Assembly: GCA_905182995.1 (NCBI GenBank)
Contig: CAJJDP010000089.1
Coordinates: 124,001-188,000 of the forward strand
DNA from: Paramecium octaurelia
Lineage: Eukaryota; Ciliophora; Oligohymenophorea; Peniculida; Parameciidae
Length of the DNA: 64,000 nt
Direction: 5' to 3'
Notes under the pieces: model-generated
Seen by the model: only the letters and a program-made list of their open reading frames with translations
The model's database searches: none
What the model was told of the DNA's origin: nothing
Made by a program: the position numbers and the translations under genes
Shown here: piece after piece, positions 51,693 to 64,000 of the stretch
How the letters are laid out: each line of letters begins with the position of its first letter
Position numbering within the stretch: position 1 is the first letter of the stretch

Positions 51693-54145
51693 TCAACAAA
51701 AGTATTTTCCTATGAGTGTTTGCAAGGATTCCAATGAAATTGGCTTCGGTACTATTTCATGCATACCACTCTCATGGGCTTTTTCGGCATTCTCTTATCC
51801 ATTATAAGCTGAACACATTACGAGGACTGTCTTTTATCGTTCTTTTCGAAGAATCTCCTAGATCTCTAATTAATTTATACATCAATACTTCACTACTAAC
51901 CAAAAATCCATTCTTTCCAGGCATTTCAATATCCATAAATATCAACCTAAAGATCTTACAACAGGTATTATGTAATTTCTGTTTCACTTTTCGAATTGCA
52001 GAATCCCCATCATATGCACTATCTGCTTTCCATCCAAATGCTTATAAAAGCGCAAGCAATGCAATATGATTAAAGGGTACATCATCGACAATTAAAATTT
52101 AAGGACATCTGCATTATTAATTTAAGAACTTTTTTGATGAAACGTAAACTTTCTAAACTGAATCTTTAGAATTAGAAGCAATCTCTTCAACATCCTTTAG
52201 AGAAGGTTCAACCTCTTTAATTTCATTTTAAGTGGGCTCATCTATAGTGAAACTCACAATAGTATAGAAGCCTTTTTCACTCTTGATTTGTAATTCCCCA
52301 TCTCCACTTAAATATTTGACTATCCCTTGAGAAACCCTGAGACCTAGTCCTAATTTATTAGATCCATTTTGTTATAGGAGTTTGTTATTCACATTTAACA
52401 TTTAATCGCTGCTTATCCCCTCCCCATTATCCCAAACTGAAAACACATACTAATTTTCTTTTTTTTTCACCGAGAGTACTATTCTACCGCCTTGTTTGGT
52501 AAATTTAACAGAATTATTTAATAAATTCACTAGAATTTAAGTTATCCTTAACTTATCACTGCAAAGTTGCAATGAACTATTAAAATTCAATATCAATTCT
52601 ATTTGCTTTTAATGACATTCTGATTGAAATAATTCTTTTAAATCATTCAAAATCTCGCTAACACAAAATTTTCCTAAATTTAATTTGAAATCCTGACATT
52701 CTATTTATCCATAATCCAAAATATCGTTTATTTATAATAATAACCTTTTGCAAGAAGTAATTGCAGGCAAGAGTAAGTTCTCATAGAGTTCTTCGTCGAT
52801 CTTTTTACTTAGTACTTCCAACAAGGGTAGAGAGCAATTTAAGGGTGTCCTCAATTCGTGACTGAAAGAGTTAAGCAATGCCTATTGGAATTTGAACCTG
52901 AAGGTAAGTTCTTTAAGTTCTTCTTTGTTCGTAATATTTTCTATCACAAACAAATACACTGGATCTTTAAGTTTGGATTGTAACTTGACTTCATAGACTT
53001 TTATTTGATAGTGTTTCTTTTTGGATTTATGATCTTAAACTACATGGAATTGAAACATATGAGTAGTCTCTGACGTCTTAGATTGACTTTCTTATCCAAT
53101 ACTCATTCTTCTATGAATGTTCGATTAGAATTCATTCATAACGAATTATACATATGAATAGGTGACTTCATCATGAATGCTAGATTGGAATGATTCCCTA
53201 TTCTTCAAAGTGACTTTCAAGCGATCTGATAGCCAATTTGTTTAATTTAGGGTTCTTGATGAACTCACCTAATATTGGTTTGCAGAACTTTGTTTTAGTT
53301 TTCGAAGAGGAACGATGGGCGATTTATGTTTGGCATGAAGATGGGTTTTAAAAGAGTTGAGCTCAGCACTATAGAAATAAGGGAAAGATTTACTTGGATA
53401 ACCATTAATCTAACGAATTTACAATTTATTCAGTTGATTACACCATTAGGTAATGTAATAGCTTTTCGTTGTGATGAAGCACATGATAATTTTTATCTAT
53501 CAAAGCCAATCCATATGGTAGACAATTAAGAAGATCTTCATCCAAGGTAACATTGCCATTCTTTTCTGGGTGTGGTGATTTCTCCTCTAGCAGATCCTAT
53601 TATACTTGATCCCCGTAACTCAAGTGAGCATTCGGATTTGCTTACTTTTCAACAGGAGTGTTGGGACTAGTTGTTTTTTTTTCTAAAGGTTATTTTTCTA
53701 AATGCAACAGAGTATGGTTGAGTGGTTACCAGAGAACGAATAATATGAATTCAAATAAGGCAAATAGTGAATAAAATTAGATCATCATCCTTAAAAATAT
53801 GTACAGGTAGAGTAAATGAGTCAAAATTTAATAACATTTATTGCTATTTCTCAATATATTTTCAATTGTAAGTAAATATATTAGGAGGAAGTAATTATTA
53901 ATGCTGTGGACATTATAAAATATAATTTCCAATTAAATAATTATCTAAAATTGAACCACTAAGTTAATGATGTCCTCTTTCTGCTTTGAATAAATGAGAC
54001 AGAAAATTATTAAATTCAATAATATTCCAATTGCATTCTGAGTCAATACCAGCATCTCTTTAGTCTCTTGATTTCCAGCCTGTATCAAACTTGTTAAATT
54101 TTATAACATCAATTAAGTCAGCAATAGCTTTGTTTTTAATTGCAT
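51693..54145 (-). CDS. Membrane-bound hybrid histidine kinase with receiver domain
   Basis: Two-component sensor, 798 residues after introns of 25 and 31 nt. The first 140 residues hold about four hydrophobic segments (IGILLNLIIFCLIY, YFLLIYLLTIENIL, YSLFALFEFILFVLW). A PAS-like segment follows (LLNCLPYGLALIDKNYHVLH). The phosphoacceptor box is NSFSHELRTPLNCSLPLLEV, followed by an ATPase domain with VWDNGEGISS and NKLGLGLRVSQGIVKYLSG. The C-terminal receiver has LIVDDVPFNH, the phospho-Asp in IFMDIEMPGKNGF and the conserved Lys in IVPKPISLE. The 31-nt intron restores the receiver's second half. An internal ATG at 53788 would omit the membrane part; the longer start keeps frame and adds plausible helices. 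Confidence 0.9.
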
Positions 54146-55010
54146 TATATATATATAAATTAGGAATATAAATTAATTATTTAAATTCAAAGCCTTTCGA
54201 AACCCATATTAATCTCTAAATCTTATATAATCGAATATTGGTCACCATCAAGAAAATTAAAAAATAAAACTACTATTTTTTATATTTAATTTTAATTCAA
54301 ATATGGAATAATTACTCGAATGTATTGGAAGAAATACACAATTAAAATATAACATTTTAGATTTAGAAAAATACTCTAAGAATGGATTCCAAGAAATATC
54401 CTATTTAAGAAATAGGAATATCTCGAAAATCTATACTTTTTTTATCGAAATAAGTATAGATACACAACCAATTAAAATAATGAATAATCTCGATCACGAG
54501 AAATAAAACTTACAAATAGTCTCTAAGAATCAAAACATAGCTAAAATGTGAGAGAATAGTTACTATTTTTTCAAGAAAAAAATTAATTATTCAATTTAAT
54601 ACTCTTAATTTTAATACGTATTTATCCTATGAAAAGTAGTTGAATAAGTATTCTTAATTTTAAGAAAATACCAAGAATAATTTTCTCTTTTTATATATTT
54701 ACAAAAGTGAATTAATTGTTCTTAAAATGATATCAAACCTTAGATTGACTGATAAAGTTAAGAGCAAATTAAATAAAAAAGATTAAAAAAATATTTATTA
54801 ATTAAATAAAAATGAATATTTTAATTAATCTTAAAAATCAAAAGAATTAAACATAATAGGTATTATTAATAATATGACTTAGTAATATAATGATAATGAA
54901 ATACACCTAATTTTGATTAATTAATAAATTAAATCTATAAAAGTATCTGAAGAATTAAACAGTTTAACATATATATTCACATATTTTAGAATAATAATTT
55001 GATATTAATA
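54146..55010. other. AT-rich intergenic region with one small ORF
   Basis: Extremely AT-rich spacer between two minus-strand genes. Apart from the 82-codon plus-strand frame listed separately, I see no gene, RNA or repeat. Confidence 0.6.
54303..54551 (+). CDS. Possible small protein, 82 residues
   Basis: Open frame from ATG 54303 (MEQLLECIGRNTQ) to TGA 54551 with no recognisable domain. It is the only frame in this spacer with moderately normal composition. With TGA as the sole stop, frames this long also arise by chance, so it is only a candidate. Confidence 0.25.
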
Positions 55011-57384
55011 TCATGAATATTATGCTGAGGGTAGTTGTTCTAATTATCTGCTTTATTAGAATTTGACTTTTTATTATTGTGATTTTTTTTTTGAATTTTA
55101 TAAAGATGTTTCAGAGATTTTCTACTTATACTCATCTCTTGTTATCATATTTTTAGTATGCTCTTCCTTCCATTCTCTTTAAATATTGTGCATTTATGTT
55201 CTATTTTCAGCTTCTTCTCTATGAAGTTCTTCATTCATTTGATAAGCTGTTTTCAATTCTTTATCATAAGCCTAATTGAAATCCACTTTAGTCTTGACTA
55301 ATCTCTTTGCTTACTCTGCAAGAATCTTCCTTTCTCTTAAATTAACTGATTCTATTCCTTCTTAAACAATCAACTTTTCATTTTGCCTATTTTTAATTTC
55401 TCTTTCCAACCCTGAATAAAATATAATGAAATAATTACCATCTTGTTGAGATTTCCAAGCCTTCATTTCAACCATAGCTTTATTAGCATTCATATACTGT
55501 TGTCTGAGTTTAGTTTCTCTTACTTCCGCTGCAATTCTTTATTCCTCTGCACTTTTAATTGATTTCTTTTAGCTAATCTTACTTTACACCTCAATCAATT
55601 GTTCTTCTCTAATCTTCTTTCTCAATTCTTCTTCCTTTTACTTTTTCAATTTCTTTGCTTCTCTCTCCATATTTTTTTACTATGACTCAGCTCTTCTATG
55701 CGCCTTAATCTCCTGGACTTTTTTCTACATTGAAGATAAATATTCATCTTTTGATTAGACTATTTCTTTTCTCTTTTCTTCTTCTTCTGCCTTTCTTTCA
55801 GCCTTTACAACTTCTAATCTATCTCTTAATTCGGCTAATGACATTTCCTCCAATAACCCATATCCCATTGTTTCAGTAGGATCATATCCTTTAGTTCTCT
55901 TGATTGGTTATCTTTCTAATTCTCTTATTTATTTAATGAGTTCTTCTCTTTTAATTCTAATTTGTTCATCTTCTTATCTTTTTAACTCCAACTTTCTGGC
56001 CATTTCTAATTTTTGATCTTCTGCCATTTATTTATTCCTCTCTTATACTTTCTCAACTTAAATGTGCACTTTCTTTTCTGCCTCTATAATTTGCTCAATC
56101 AATTACTTTTTATGTTCCACTTATTCTAATTACAATTCCTATCTTTCTTTTAATCTTTCAATGGCTTCTTCCTTCATTTTTTCTGCCAAGATTCTATTTT
56201 CTTTGAATTTATCTTCCTAAGCTCTCATTGCTGCTTCTCTTGCTAATTCCATTTCAATTTTCTTTTATTATTAGTGTTCCATTTTTGCAATCTACTCAAT
56301 TTCATCTTATTGTTTTTTCCATTCTTCAAATTCTCCAGAATCTCTAAGATTGACTTCCAGATTCTTGACTCTTTCCTTTTCAATTTCCTACTTCTTCTTA
56401 AGTAACATTTCTTCTCTTAGAATGGCAGCAGCATTCAATTTAATTTCAGCAGCTTCCAATTCAGTAGGTACTGGTCTAGCATACTTCATATTAAATTATA
56501 ATTGCTTATTGAGAGTGTCTTCAACCTCTTTTTTGACTGTTTCATAATTGGTTGGTCTCTGATCGGTTTTGAATTCAAATTATTTGGCTTCTTTATAAGT
56601 GTCTTAAACTTTCTTCTTCGATTATTCTAGTCTTTGTTTATTCTCCTCCTCAACCTATGAGAGTGTTCTTTTGTTTAAATAGGTTGGAACAGGTTTGCTT
56701 TTGTACTATTCAGGTTTGGGAGGAGGAGGAGGTTCAGGTTTCTTTTTGGTTTCACTCAATTTAAATGGGATGGTTTTGGTTGGTTATTTTTTTGTAGCTG
56801 ATTGAGGTCTTTCATCTTCCTCCACCAATTCACTTTACTTGCCTGTTGCCCTCGAACTCAAAGTGCTCAACAAATCCTTCATCATGGGAAAGTGTTATTC
56901 GAGACCACCAATAACAGTTTCTTAAATGTATTGAGGATCGTATATTTCAATCCAAAGAGGTTTAACGTGAGTTTGAATTTTCTCAATATCAAAAAGGAAT
57001 TACAAGAGCACATTCATTTTGACTGGATCCTATTCAGTTACCATTTTTTTGAATTCGTTATAAGGTAATTCATCCAATCTGAAGATGATTAGGTATGAAA
57101 ATATTTGATAGAGAGTTCCATCATTGCGATTGGTAGTACTTGACAATAATGTAAACATTGTTTTTGTGAGGATTTTTAGGAATTCCTCGTATCTTTGCAC
57201 TCCAGAGAATACCTGTAAAGTTAAATCAAATGTTTACTTATTTCAGAAACATGATTTCAGTGTCGAATAACTTCTTACAGTTTTCTTATATGAATTATTC
57301 ACAATGAGAGTCAGGTGTCAATATCACTGGATTGTAGGATTTTATTAGATCGATCGCATGAGTTATTAGTTACTAATATCTCAT
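55011..57384 (-). CDS. CFAP99: Cilia- and flagella-associated coiled-coil protein, CFAP99-like
   Basis: A 773-residue product after introns of 25 nt (57213-57237) and 27 nt (55412-55438). An N-terminal helical domain (MRYQQLITHAIDLIKSYNP, VFSGVQRYEEFLKILTKTMF, LFRL-like helices) is followed by a Pro-rich linker (KKKPEPPPPPKPEQ) and a long Lys/Glu/Arg coiled coil. A conserved-looking insertion in the coil reads GYGLLEEMSLAELRDRLEVV. This architecture fits CFAP99, a motile-cilium protein. The identification rests on the N-terminal helical region and the MSLAELRDRL motif; other axonemal coiled-coil proteins such as MNS1 or CFAP45 have a similar composition but lack that N-terminus. Confidence 0.65.
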
Positions 57385-57561
57385 TAAAATTAAATAATAT
57401 TTCAAAATTTTCTCATTCAAACCATTCATAAACAACCCACATTAGAATCACTTTAGACTTTGAGGAGGACTTTATCAGAATAAATTAGTATATATTTTTT
57501 GTTCATAGAATATTTATAAAATTTGAAGTAGTTCGAAAACACCACTTCAATATTAAAATTA

Positions 57562-58085
57562 ATGAGTGAAGAAGTCTGCTTTACAGAAATCAAAAAGAAG
57601 AACAGCAGCAAGCATTTCCCATTGATAGATCTTACTGAAATCAAACCTCAAGTCAGTTTCCTAGAGAGCCTATGTAAATACATCCTACTATTTTTATAGT
57701 ATAGAAGAAATACCAACTCAACAAAAAAATACAATAATACACTCTTGGCAAGGTCTATTTGGAGTCCCATAATGAGAAAGCAATATTTAGAGTTTTCCAG
57801 GATTCTGATCTGAACATCTCTTCAATATTCTAAAAGAAACTTAATAAAACATCAGTTGATGATGATGTTATGACTACTAGTTCTTAGATTGCCAATGCCA
57901 ATAGACAAAATAGGAAGGACGTAATCTTTCGAATTTTTGAAGTAGAGAAACCTCAACGTCCTAAACAGATTCCCTTAGAAGAAATGGAACGTTCTCTCTT
58001 TGGAACTACTTAAGAAAACAACCCATTCTTCACACAATAGCTCCAAGGAGCAAATGCAAGTAAATTGTTTTTATCATAATAATGA
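57562..58085 (+). CDS. Hypothetical protein, 165 residues
   Basis: I do not recognise it. One 26-nt intron (GTAAATAC...TTTATAG) follows LESL and is required by frame; the rest is open to TGA 58085. The protein is charged, with a Gln/Lys helix after the intron and a C-terminal motif-like segment VEKPQRPKQIPLEEMERSLF. No membrane segment or catalytic motif is visible. It is divergent from the CFAP99-like gene (177 bp), so co-expression in ciliary growth is possible but unproven. Confidence 0.55.
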
Positions 58086-58124
58086 ATTATTCAATAAATT
58101 ATATAATACTTACTTAATTCTTGA

Positions 58125-59121
58125 ATGAGTAATTTCTATGATGAGAAAGGCTCCACTCTAACTCAGAACAGGTATTACTAAGAATGCTATCTAAAGAAAG
58201 AAAAAGGCTCTGGAAAATGTGATCAATCAATTAAGTTAATCAACATCAAAATAATCCTACTCTCATATTCTCATATAACAATCCAAACCCTAAAGTTGCA
58301 TTGAAAAGCTGAATTCATCATAATATTACTACGCAAGATCAAAATAAGATAGAAATATTATAAATAGCTCTTTGCTTTAAGATATTGGCATTATAGATTT
58401 GGAGATCTAAAAGATGACAGTGGATTATGAGACTCCTACCAATTAAACTTAGATTATGAATTCGAATAACAGATTATTTAATCTTAAAGCCATTGTTTCC
58501 CAATTAAATTAGACAGATGCATCGAAGTCTGATTTTAAAATTTCATTAATAAATAAAATTAAAAAGTCTAATGGCAATCATTATAAATTACATAAATACA
58601 ATGAAGGTTCATATTCAAAATTAGCAGAATCTTAGAGAAATAGCTCAAACTAAAAAAATATGGTTGAAGTTAAAATTATAGATATACCTAAATAAAACGC
58701 ATCAACAACTAAAAACTAAGCTGATGTGATTAGCCCTTAAAATATTATAAAGTAAAAACTATTTTTTTTAAGTTTTAGAAGTCAAAATCATTAAGTTAAA
58801 AAATTATCTTTAAAAATTAACTCTGAGAGAAACAAGGTTAATATTACTCAGCCGATCTAAAAGCATAATTCATTTCATGCAAAGAAGTCTAGTGATATTC
58901 AAATGAATTAGACACATAATGTAATCGAAATTAGTTTATTTTAGGTTCCAAAGAAATTAGGTGATGTACATGATGAAATCAAGAAAATCATAAAGGATGG
59001 TAATAAACTGGAGAAGGCAGTTAAAATTTATAATACTTTAAAACACTTGGTTCAATAACAATCTATATTCTAATCAAGAGAGATTGTATAAAAAGAATAT
59101 AAAAATAGAATAATCCAATGA
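58125..59121 (+). CDS. Hypothetical Ser/Gln/Lys-rich protein
   Basis: A 323-residue frame with one 25-nt intron (58172-58196). Composition is Ser, Asn, Gln and Lys-rich and mostly disordered, with one helical C-terminal stretch (KLGDVHDEIKKIIKDGNKLE). A second optional 27-nt GT-AG segment near 58752 would keep the frame. No domain is recognised. It starts 40 bp after the previous stop. Confidence 0.5.
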
Positions 59122-59230
59122 ATTTTATAAATTTTGATAATATTAACTCTTGTTATTCTTTATAAAATAATTTCCAATATTTATATTGATTCTTATATAA
59201 TAATTTATTTATAATTTATCGTCTTTATTT

Positions 59231-60050
59231 ATGAGCTTTGAACGCTATCATTCATCGAAGTCAAATTTTGAATCTGATAACAATTAGTGCAATCACAATG
59301 GAAACAATCATGCGCGGTTGAAATATGCTCCAATTAAAATTATTCATAATAAAGTAGGAGACTGTGAGAAGAAACGAAAATATCCTCAATTAAATTTGCG
59401 ATTTTAACCAGCTGATGAAATCTCAGTAACATTATCATTTAAAGTAGACTCGTTAAGATCCAACTGTTACTATTCCTCTAAGTTTTCTATAATTATTAAT
59501 TCAATAGGCATATTCAAATAAATAATTACGTACTATCAATAACCCATCAATTCGCATTGAAGAAAATAGGAATGATGCAGTGGAAGAGTTAATAACATAA
59601 ATTGAAATTCAATAGAAGGGAATTTACCCAATTGATGGTATTATAATATTACTATATTTTATAACAGAGGAAAAAAAAGTGTAGAACATCCTCTTATAAA
59701 ACCACATGACCTTTGTACTTGAAAACGAGGAAGCAAAGGAGATTATTGATAATTTCTTTTAAGATAACTTAAATCTAAAACCTCATTTTTGGACCTGGCT
59801 AAAATAATTAGAAATCAAAGCAATCCAAGACATGTACATTCTTTGTCATTTTGATCCAAAAGGATAACAATACCAAGATATGTTCAAACTATTATTTCAA
59901 AAACTCTCTATAGAATTTTATACAAAACATGCTTATGCTTAAATATTGCGAAGTGATTTATCAGAGAAACTAAAATATTTATCTTAAATTGGAGAAATAT
60001 TTAATAAAATTGCAAAGCCATAAGAGTTTTATTATTTTAAATCAAGGTGA
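59231..60050 (+). CDS. Hypothetical protein, about 243 residues
   Basis: The C-terminal two thirds reads as a normal helical protein (NDAVEELITQIEIQQKGIYP, FVLENEEAKEIIDNFFQDNL, KHAYAQILRSDLSEKLKYLS). A 30-nt intron at 59638-59667 is certain by frame and a 26-nt one ends at 59507. An additional intron in the first exon, most simply a 32-nt GT-AG segment starting near 59433, is needed to bring ATG 59231 into frame; that part of the model is tentative. Function unknown. Confidence 0.5.
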
Positions 60051-60067
60051 TACGAAACTGTAATTAT

Positions 60068-60394
60068 ATGAGCTTAAATTATTTTTCTGTATATTAGTTA
60101 ATAAATAATAATATCAAAATACATATCAATTCCTCAAATAAGACAAAAGAAATCATTCTTAACAATCAGTAACTCCCCCAATACTAATTAAATTCAGGTA
60201 TGAATTATCCAATCAGATAGATTAGATAATATATGTTTAATGATGGAATTCGAATAAAGATTTCACATATTCCTTCGGCTAGGAACTTAAATCATGTGAA
60301 CTGTCAATAGAAGTTAATATTGAATGATTATTTAGCATTATTTAATATAGAACTGATTAAATTAAAAAATTCTTAAAAAAATATAAAAGGATGA
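60068..60394 (+). CDS. Possible small protein, 108 residues
   Basis: An uninterrupted frame from ATG 60068 to TGA 60394 begins 17 bp after the preceding stop. Part of it (NDGIRIKISHIPSARNLNHV) has ordinary composition, while the rest is Asn/Ile/Lys-rich. No domain is recognised. An internal ATG at 60200 is in the same frame. It could be real or chance. Confidence 0.3.
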
Positions 60395-61348
60395 ATAAAT
60401 AATCTAAAATTCTGTATTCTTGGCTATTTTATTTGTATCATTAAAAGAACTAATTAAATTATGTTTTTTCTATTAAAATTTCTTAACTTCTAATTTTATT
60501 AACTTTTTCTGTTGCTTCGGCTTAATATTGATTATAAGGATCTATTATGATAATAATATAGAAATCATTTAAAGCATATTTCTTCTATGATCAGTAGTTC
60601 TCATAATAATTTTGAATGATAATATAGGAATATACATAATGTTAAATAATTTTTGATTTATAATTCAAAAGAAAAATGAAAGTTTAATTGACAATTAGGA
60701 GTAATAAACCTTATATTATGTTCTTAATACACTTGAATTCCATTTCCTTAATAAGATTTAAAAAGATATAAGCCCAATCAATTTTTGCATAAATATGCTT
60801 TATCTACGTGTGAGTTGAATAACCATATCATTTTTATTTTCAAATAGAACTCATATAATATTGAATAACATTGATTATAAATATGAAAAATAATTAAACA
60901 GTAAGTAGATGTTGCATTGCTTATCTGTTGTCTAAAATTGTATTATTTTGATTCTTATTCAGTGACTCGAATTATAGATTTCAGAAAATCATAAACTCAA
61001 ACCTATAAGAATAAGAGCGAATTAGTAATTATATCTATTACATCAACAAGAATTAAAAAAATTAATAAGAAATGATGTTATTTAGTTGATTAACTGATGT
61101 GTATTTAATATTTTTGGAATCCTTTAAAATACCATAGATGATGGTAAAAGACGATGTAGGCATCTATTTTCCACATGGATATTGTTATCCATATAGAATT
61201 GTAATATTGCTTGGAACGATGTGTAATAATTCTTGAATAAATTAAATTTATGTTTAAAAAAAGGATAAGATTTATTTATTGAATGTGTAATAATAACTCA
61301 CTATGTAAATGTAATCTTTTTGAAATCTCATTATAAATATATATATCA
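60395..61348. other. AT-rich intergenic region, nothing recognised
   Basis: Almost 1 kb of very AT-rich sequence, the longest empty stretch of the window. Only frames of about 30 codons occur (for example one at 61139). I see no RNA gene, repeat array or conserved protein. Confidence 0.6.
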
Positions 61349-61994
61349 ATGGAGCCTTAATTTGATGGTAGTTAAACCAAAAAGAAATATGCCATAATAA
61401 CACCAGCTGTTAGGATGGCATTTATAAAAAGAGTTCAATCAAGACAGTCAACGATCAAGTAGGCAGCTCAAGAATTTGGAATTAAGTTTAGCACATCAAA
61501 GGCTATTTTGTAAACCTACAAGAGAGAAGGAAGAGTGGGCAAGAAAAAGACGAGGTCTAGAAGAAGCATTTTTAAAAATGAATCAAAACAGGAGAAGCAA
61601 GATGAGAAATAATAACCAATTGATTCAAATGATCAAAAATCTCTCTAAATACCTCAACCAATTAATCAAAATCAGATGAGTGTCCAATAATTACAAGCCC
61701 AATAATTTCAAACATTATTATTAAGTCTTTCAATGAACCCATTTTTACTTCTACAGTAGTAATTATTTTATCTATTACTTTAGAAACTAATTCTTATAAC
61801 AAAGTCTTCTTTAAATTCCTACTCCCTAACTGTTTTATTACCAATAGTAACTTAATAGCCTGAGAACATAAGCTTAATTACAATAATTTGGAAAGATACC
61901 AGATTCGAGATAACTAATAACTCCAGTTTAATCAAGCAAATTATTGGATACGAAATCGGATGAAATCGGAGCAACTTTGAAGGATTTTAATTGA
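61349..61994 (+). CDS. Helix-turn-helix protein with Gln-rich tail
   Basis: A 206-residue product with one 25-nt intron (GTAATTATT...TACTTTAG, near 61759). Residues about 22-70 look like a homeodomain-like/Psq-type HTH: AVRMAFIKRVQSRQSTIKQA, then AAQEFGIKFSTSKAILQTYK, then a basic patch VGKKKTRSRRS. This arrangement is common in DNA-binding domains of transposases and small transcription factors. The C-terminal half is Gln-rich (MSVQQLQAQQFQTLLLSLSM, then repeated QQ pairs), largely from TAA and TAG codons. It could be a transcription factor or a domesticated transposon DNA-binding domain; no catalytic triad is present. Confidence 0.65.
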
Positions 61995-62078
61995 ATTATG
62001 AAGATGATGCATTATTAATTTACACTCATAATTTAAATTCTTATTTTCGCTTTAATTTAATTCATTAATATATTTTCA

Positions 62079-62387
62079 ATGGGAGCAAATTCATCTAATA
62101 CAATGAAACCAGAAGAAATAAAGACTGAAAAGAAAGTTGTCGTTTACGGTTCAGACAATTGCCCATATTGCTTTAAAGTTAAAAAGATTTTTGAAGAATT
62201 AAAAGTTCAGATTGATTATAGGAATATAGATGAGAATAAAGAATATGATGAACAAAAATAGAAATTAATGAATTTCTTAAAATATGATACTATACCTTTG
62301 GTATTCATAAACAATAAGTTTATTGGAGGCTGTTCAAATGTGAAAGAATTAGAGGCTAAAGGAGAACTCTTAAATCAAGTATAATGA
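62079..62387 (+). CDS. Glutaredoxin (dithiol, CPYC), possibly myristoylated
   Basis: Glutathione-dependent thiol-disulfide oxidoreductase, 102 residues and single exon. The fold is clear: KVVVYGSDNCPYCFKVKKIF with the active site CPYC, the cis-Pro in YDTIPLVFINN, and the glutathione-binding GGCSNVKELEAKGEL. The N-terminus MGANSSN fits an N-myristoylation signal (Gly2, Ser6), suggesting membrane attachment, which is unusual for this family. In-frame TAA/TAG Gln codons separate the middle and end. The start is certain from the alignment of the first strand. Confidence 0.92.
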
Positions 62388-62699
62388 CTTACATTTAAAT
62401 GCACAAAATTCATAATCACATCATTTATAATATCACAATTCTTCTTAAAGTTATTTATTCTTGCCTTTCTCTTAGCAATTCTTCTTCCTTTACACTTTCT
62501 CTTTGTTGATAATAGAAATTAAAGTTTTTTATATAAAAAACATGGATTCTGAAAGAGATATTCGAATGTCAACCATATATCCTTTAAGAAGATGTAATTG
62601 TATATTGATAATTAATTCACATGGGCAATTTAAAGAGTAGAGTAGTTTTTTATAGATTTTTAATAATCTTTATTAAATTAGTGTCGTTATAAATTAAAT
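62388..62699. other. AT-rich intergenic region
   Basis: A 312-bp spacer between two plus-strand genes. I see no feature beyond AT-richness. Confidence 0.6.
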
Positions 62700-63939
<1,240 letters not shown>

Positions 63940-64000
63940 TATAAGTAATCATTTATCAACTTTCTGTTTGAAATTAAACTTCTGAAACTCCAAAATTTTC

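Overview
This window is a ciliate macronuclear scaffold, most likely from the genus Paramecium. Three features in the sequence support this. Nearly every conserved protein is interrupted by in-frame TAA and TAG where glutamine is expected, while TGA ends the frames, so TAA/TAG encode Gln and TGA is the only stop. Introns are tiny (20 to 33 nt, mostly 22 to 29), usually starting GTA and ending TAG. Genes are packed tightly, often 20 to 200 bp apart, in AT-rich DNA. All gene models below were read by hand with this code and with those introns removed. For most of them the spliced length is a whole number of codons.

Layout. 1-10818 (minus) is most of an axonemal inner-arm-type dynein heavy chain, cut off at the left edge. 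11.1-15.3 kb (plus) is glycogen debranching enzyme with an inserted glycogen-binding-like module. 15.3-22.5 kb holds a coiled-coil protein, a membrane protein, a B-box protein, ribosomal protein eS12, an unknown protein and a 2-oxoglutarate/Fe(II) oxygenase. 23.1-25.8 kb is a 1348-bp direct duplication whose two copies are separated by one N. Each copy carries an EMAPII/Arc1p-like tRNA-binding protein gene, and the arrangement looks like two unmerged contig ends. 25.7-37.7 kb (mostly minus) has a CAMK-like kinase, a conserved unknown protein, VAC14, a LYR-motif protein (plus), an LRR-ankyrin protein and two tandem TTLL tubulin-modifying ligases. 38.2-48.0 kb (plus) has an atypical kinase, a coiled-coil protein, a membrane sensor-like protein, a PH-kinase, sulfide:quinone oxidoreductase and a TPR protein. 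48.1-57.4 kb (minus) has phosphonopyruvate decarboxylase, a cyclic-nucleotide-type K+ channel with a zinc knuckle, a membrane hybrid histidine kinase and CFAP99. 57.5-63.9 kb (plus) has small unknown proteins, an HTH/Gln-rich protein, a glutaredoxin and another kinase.

Themes. Cilia (dynein, CFAP99, two TTLLs) and signalling (four kinases, a histidine kinase, a K+ channel, a sensor-like membrane protein) dominate, with metabolic genes for glycogen, sulfide and phosphonates. This is an ordinary eukaryotic mixture and not a functional operon. I found no rRNA, tRNA, CRISPR array or recognisable transposon. The most unusual items are the module inside the debranching enzyme, the channel/zinc-knuckle fusion, the membrane hybrid histidine kinase, the altered DFG kinase and the duplication around the N.
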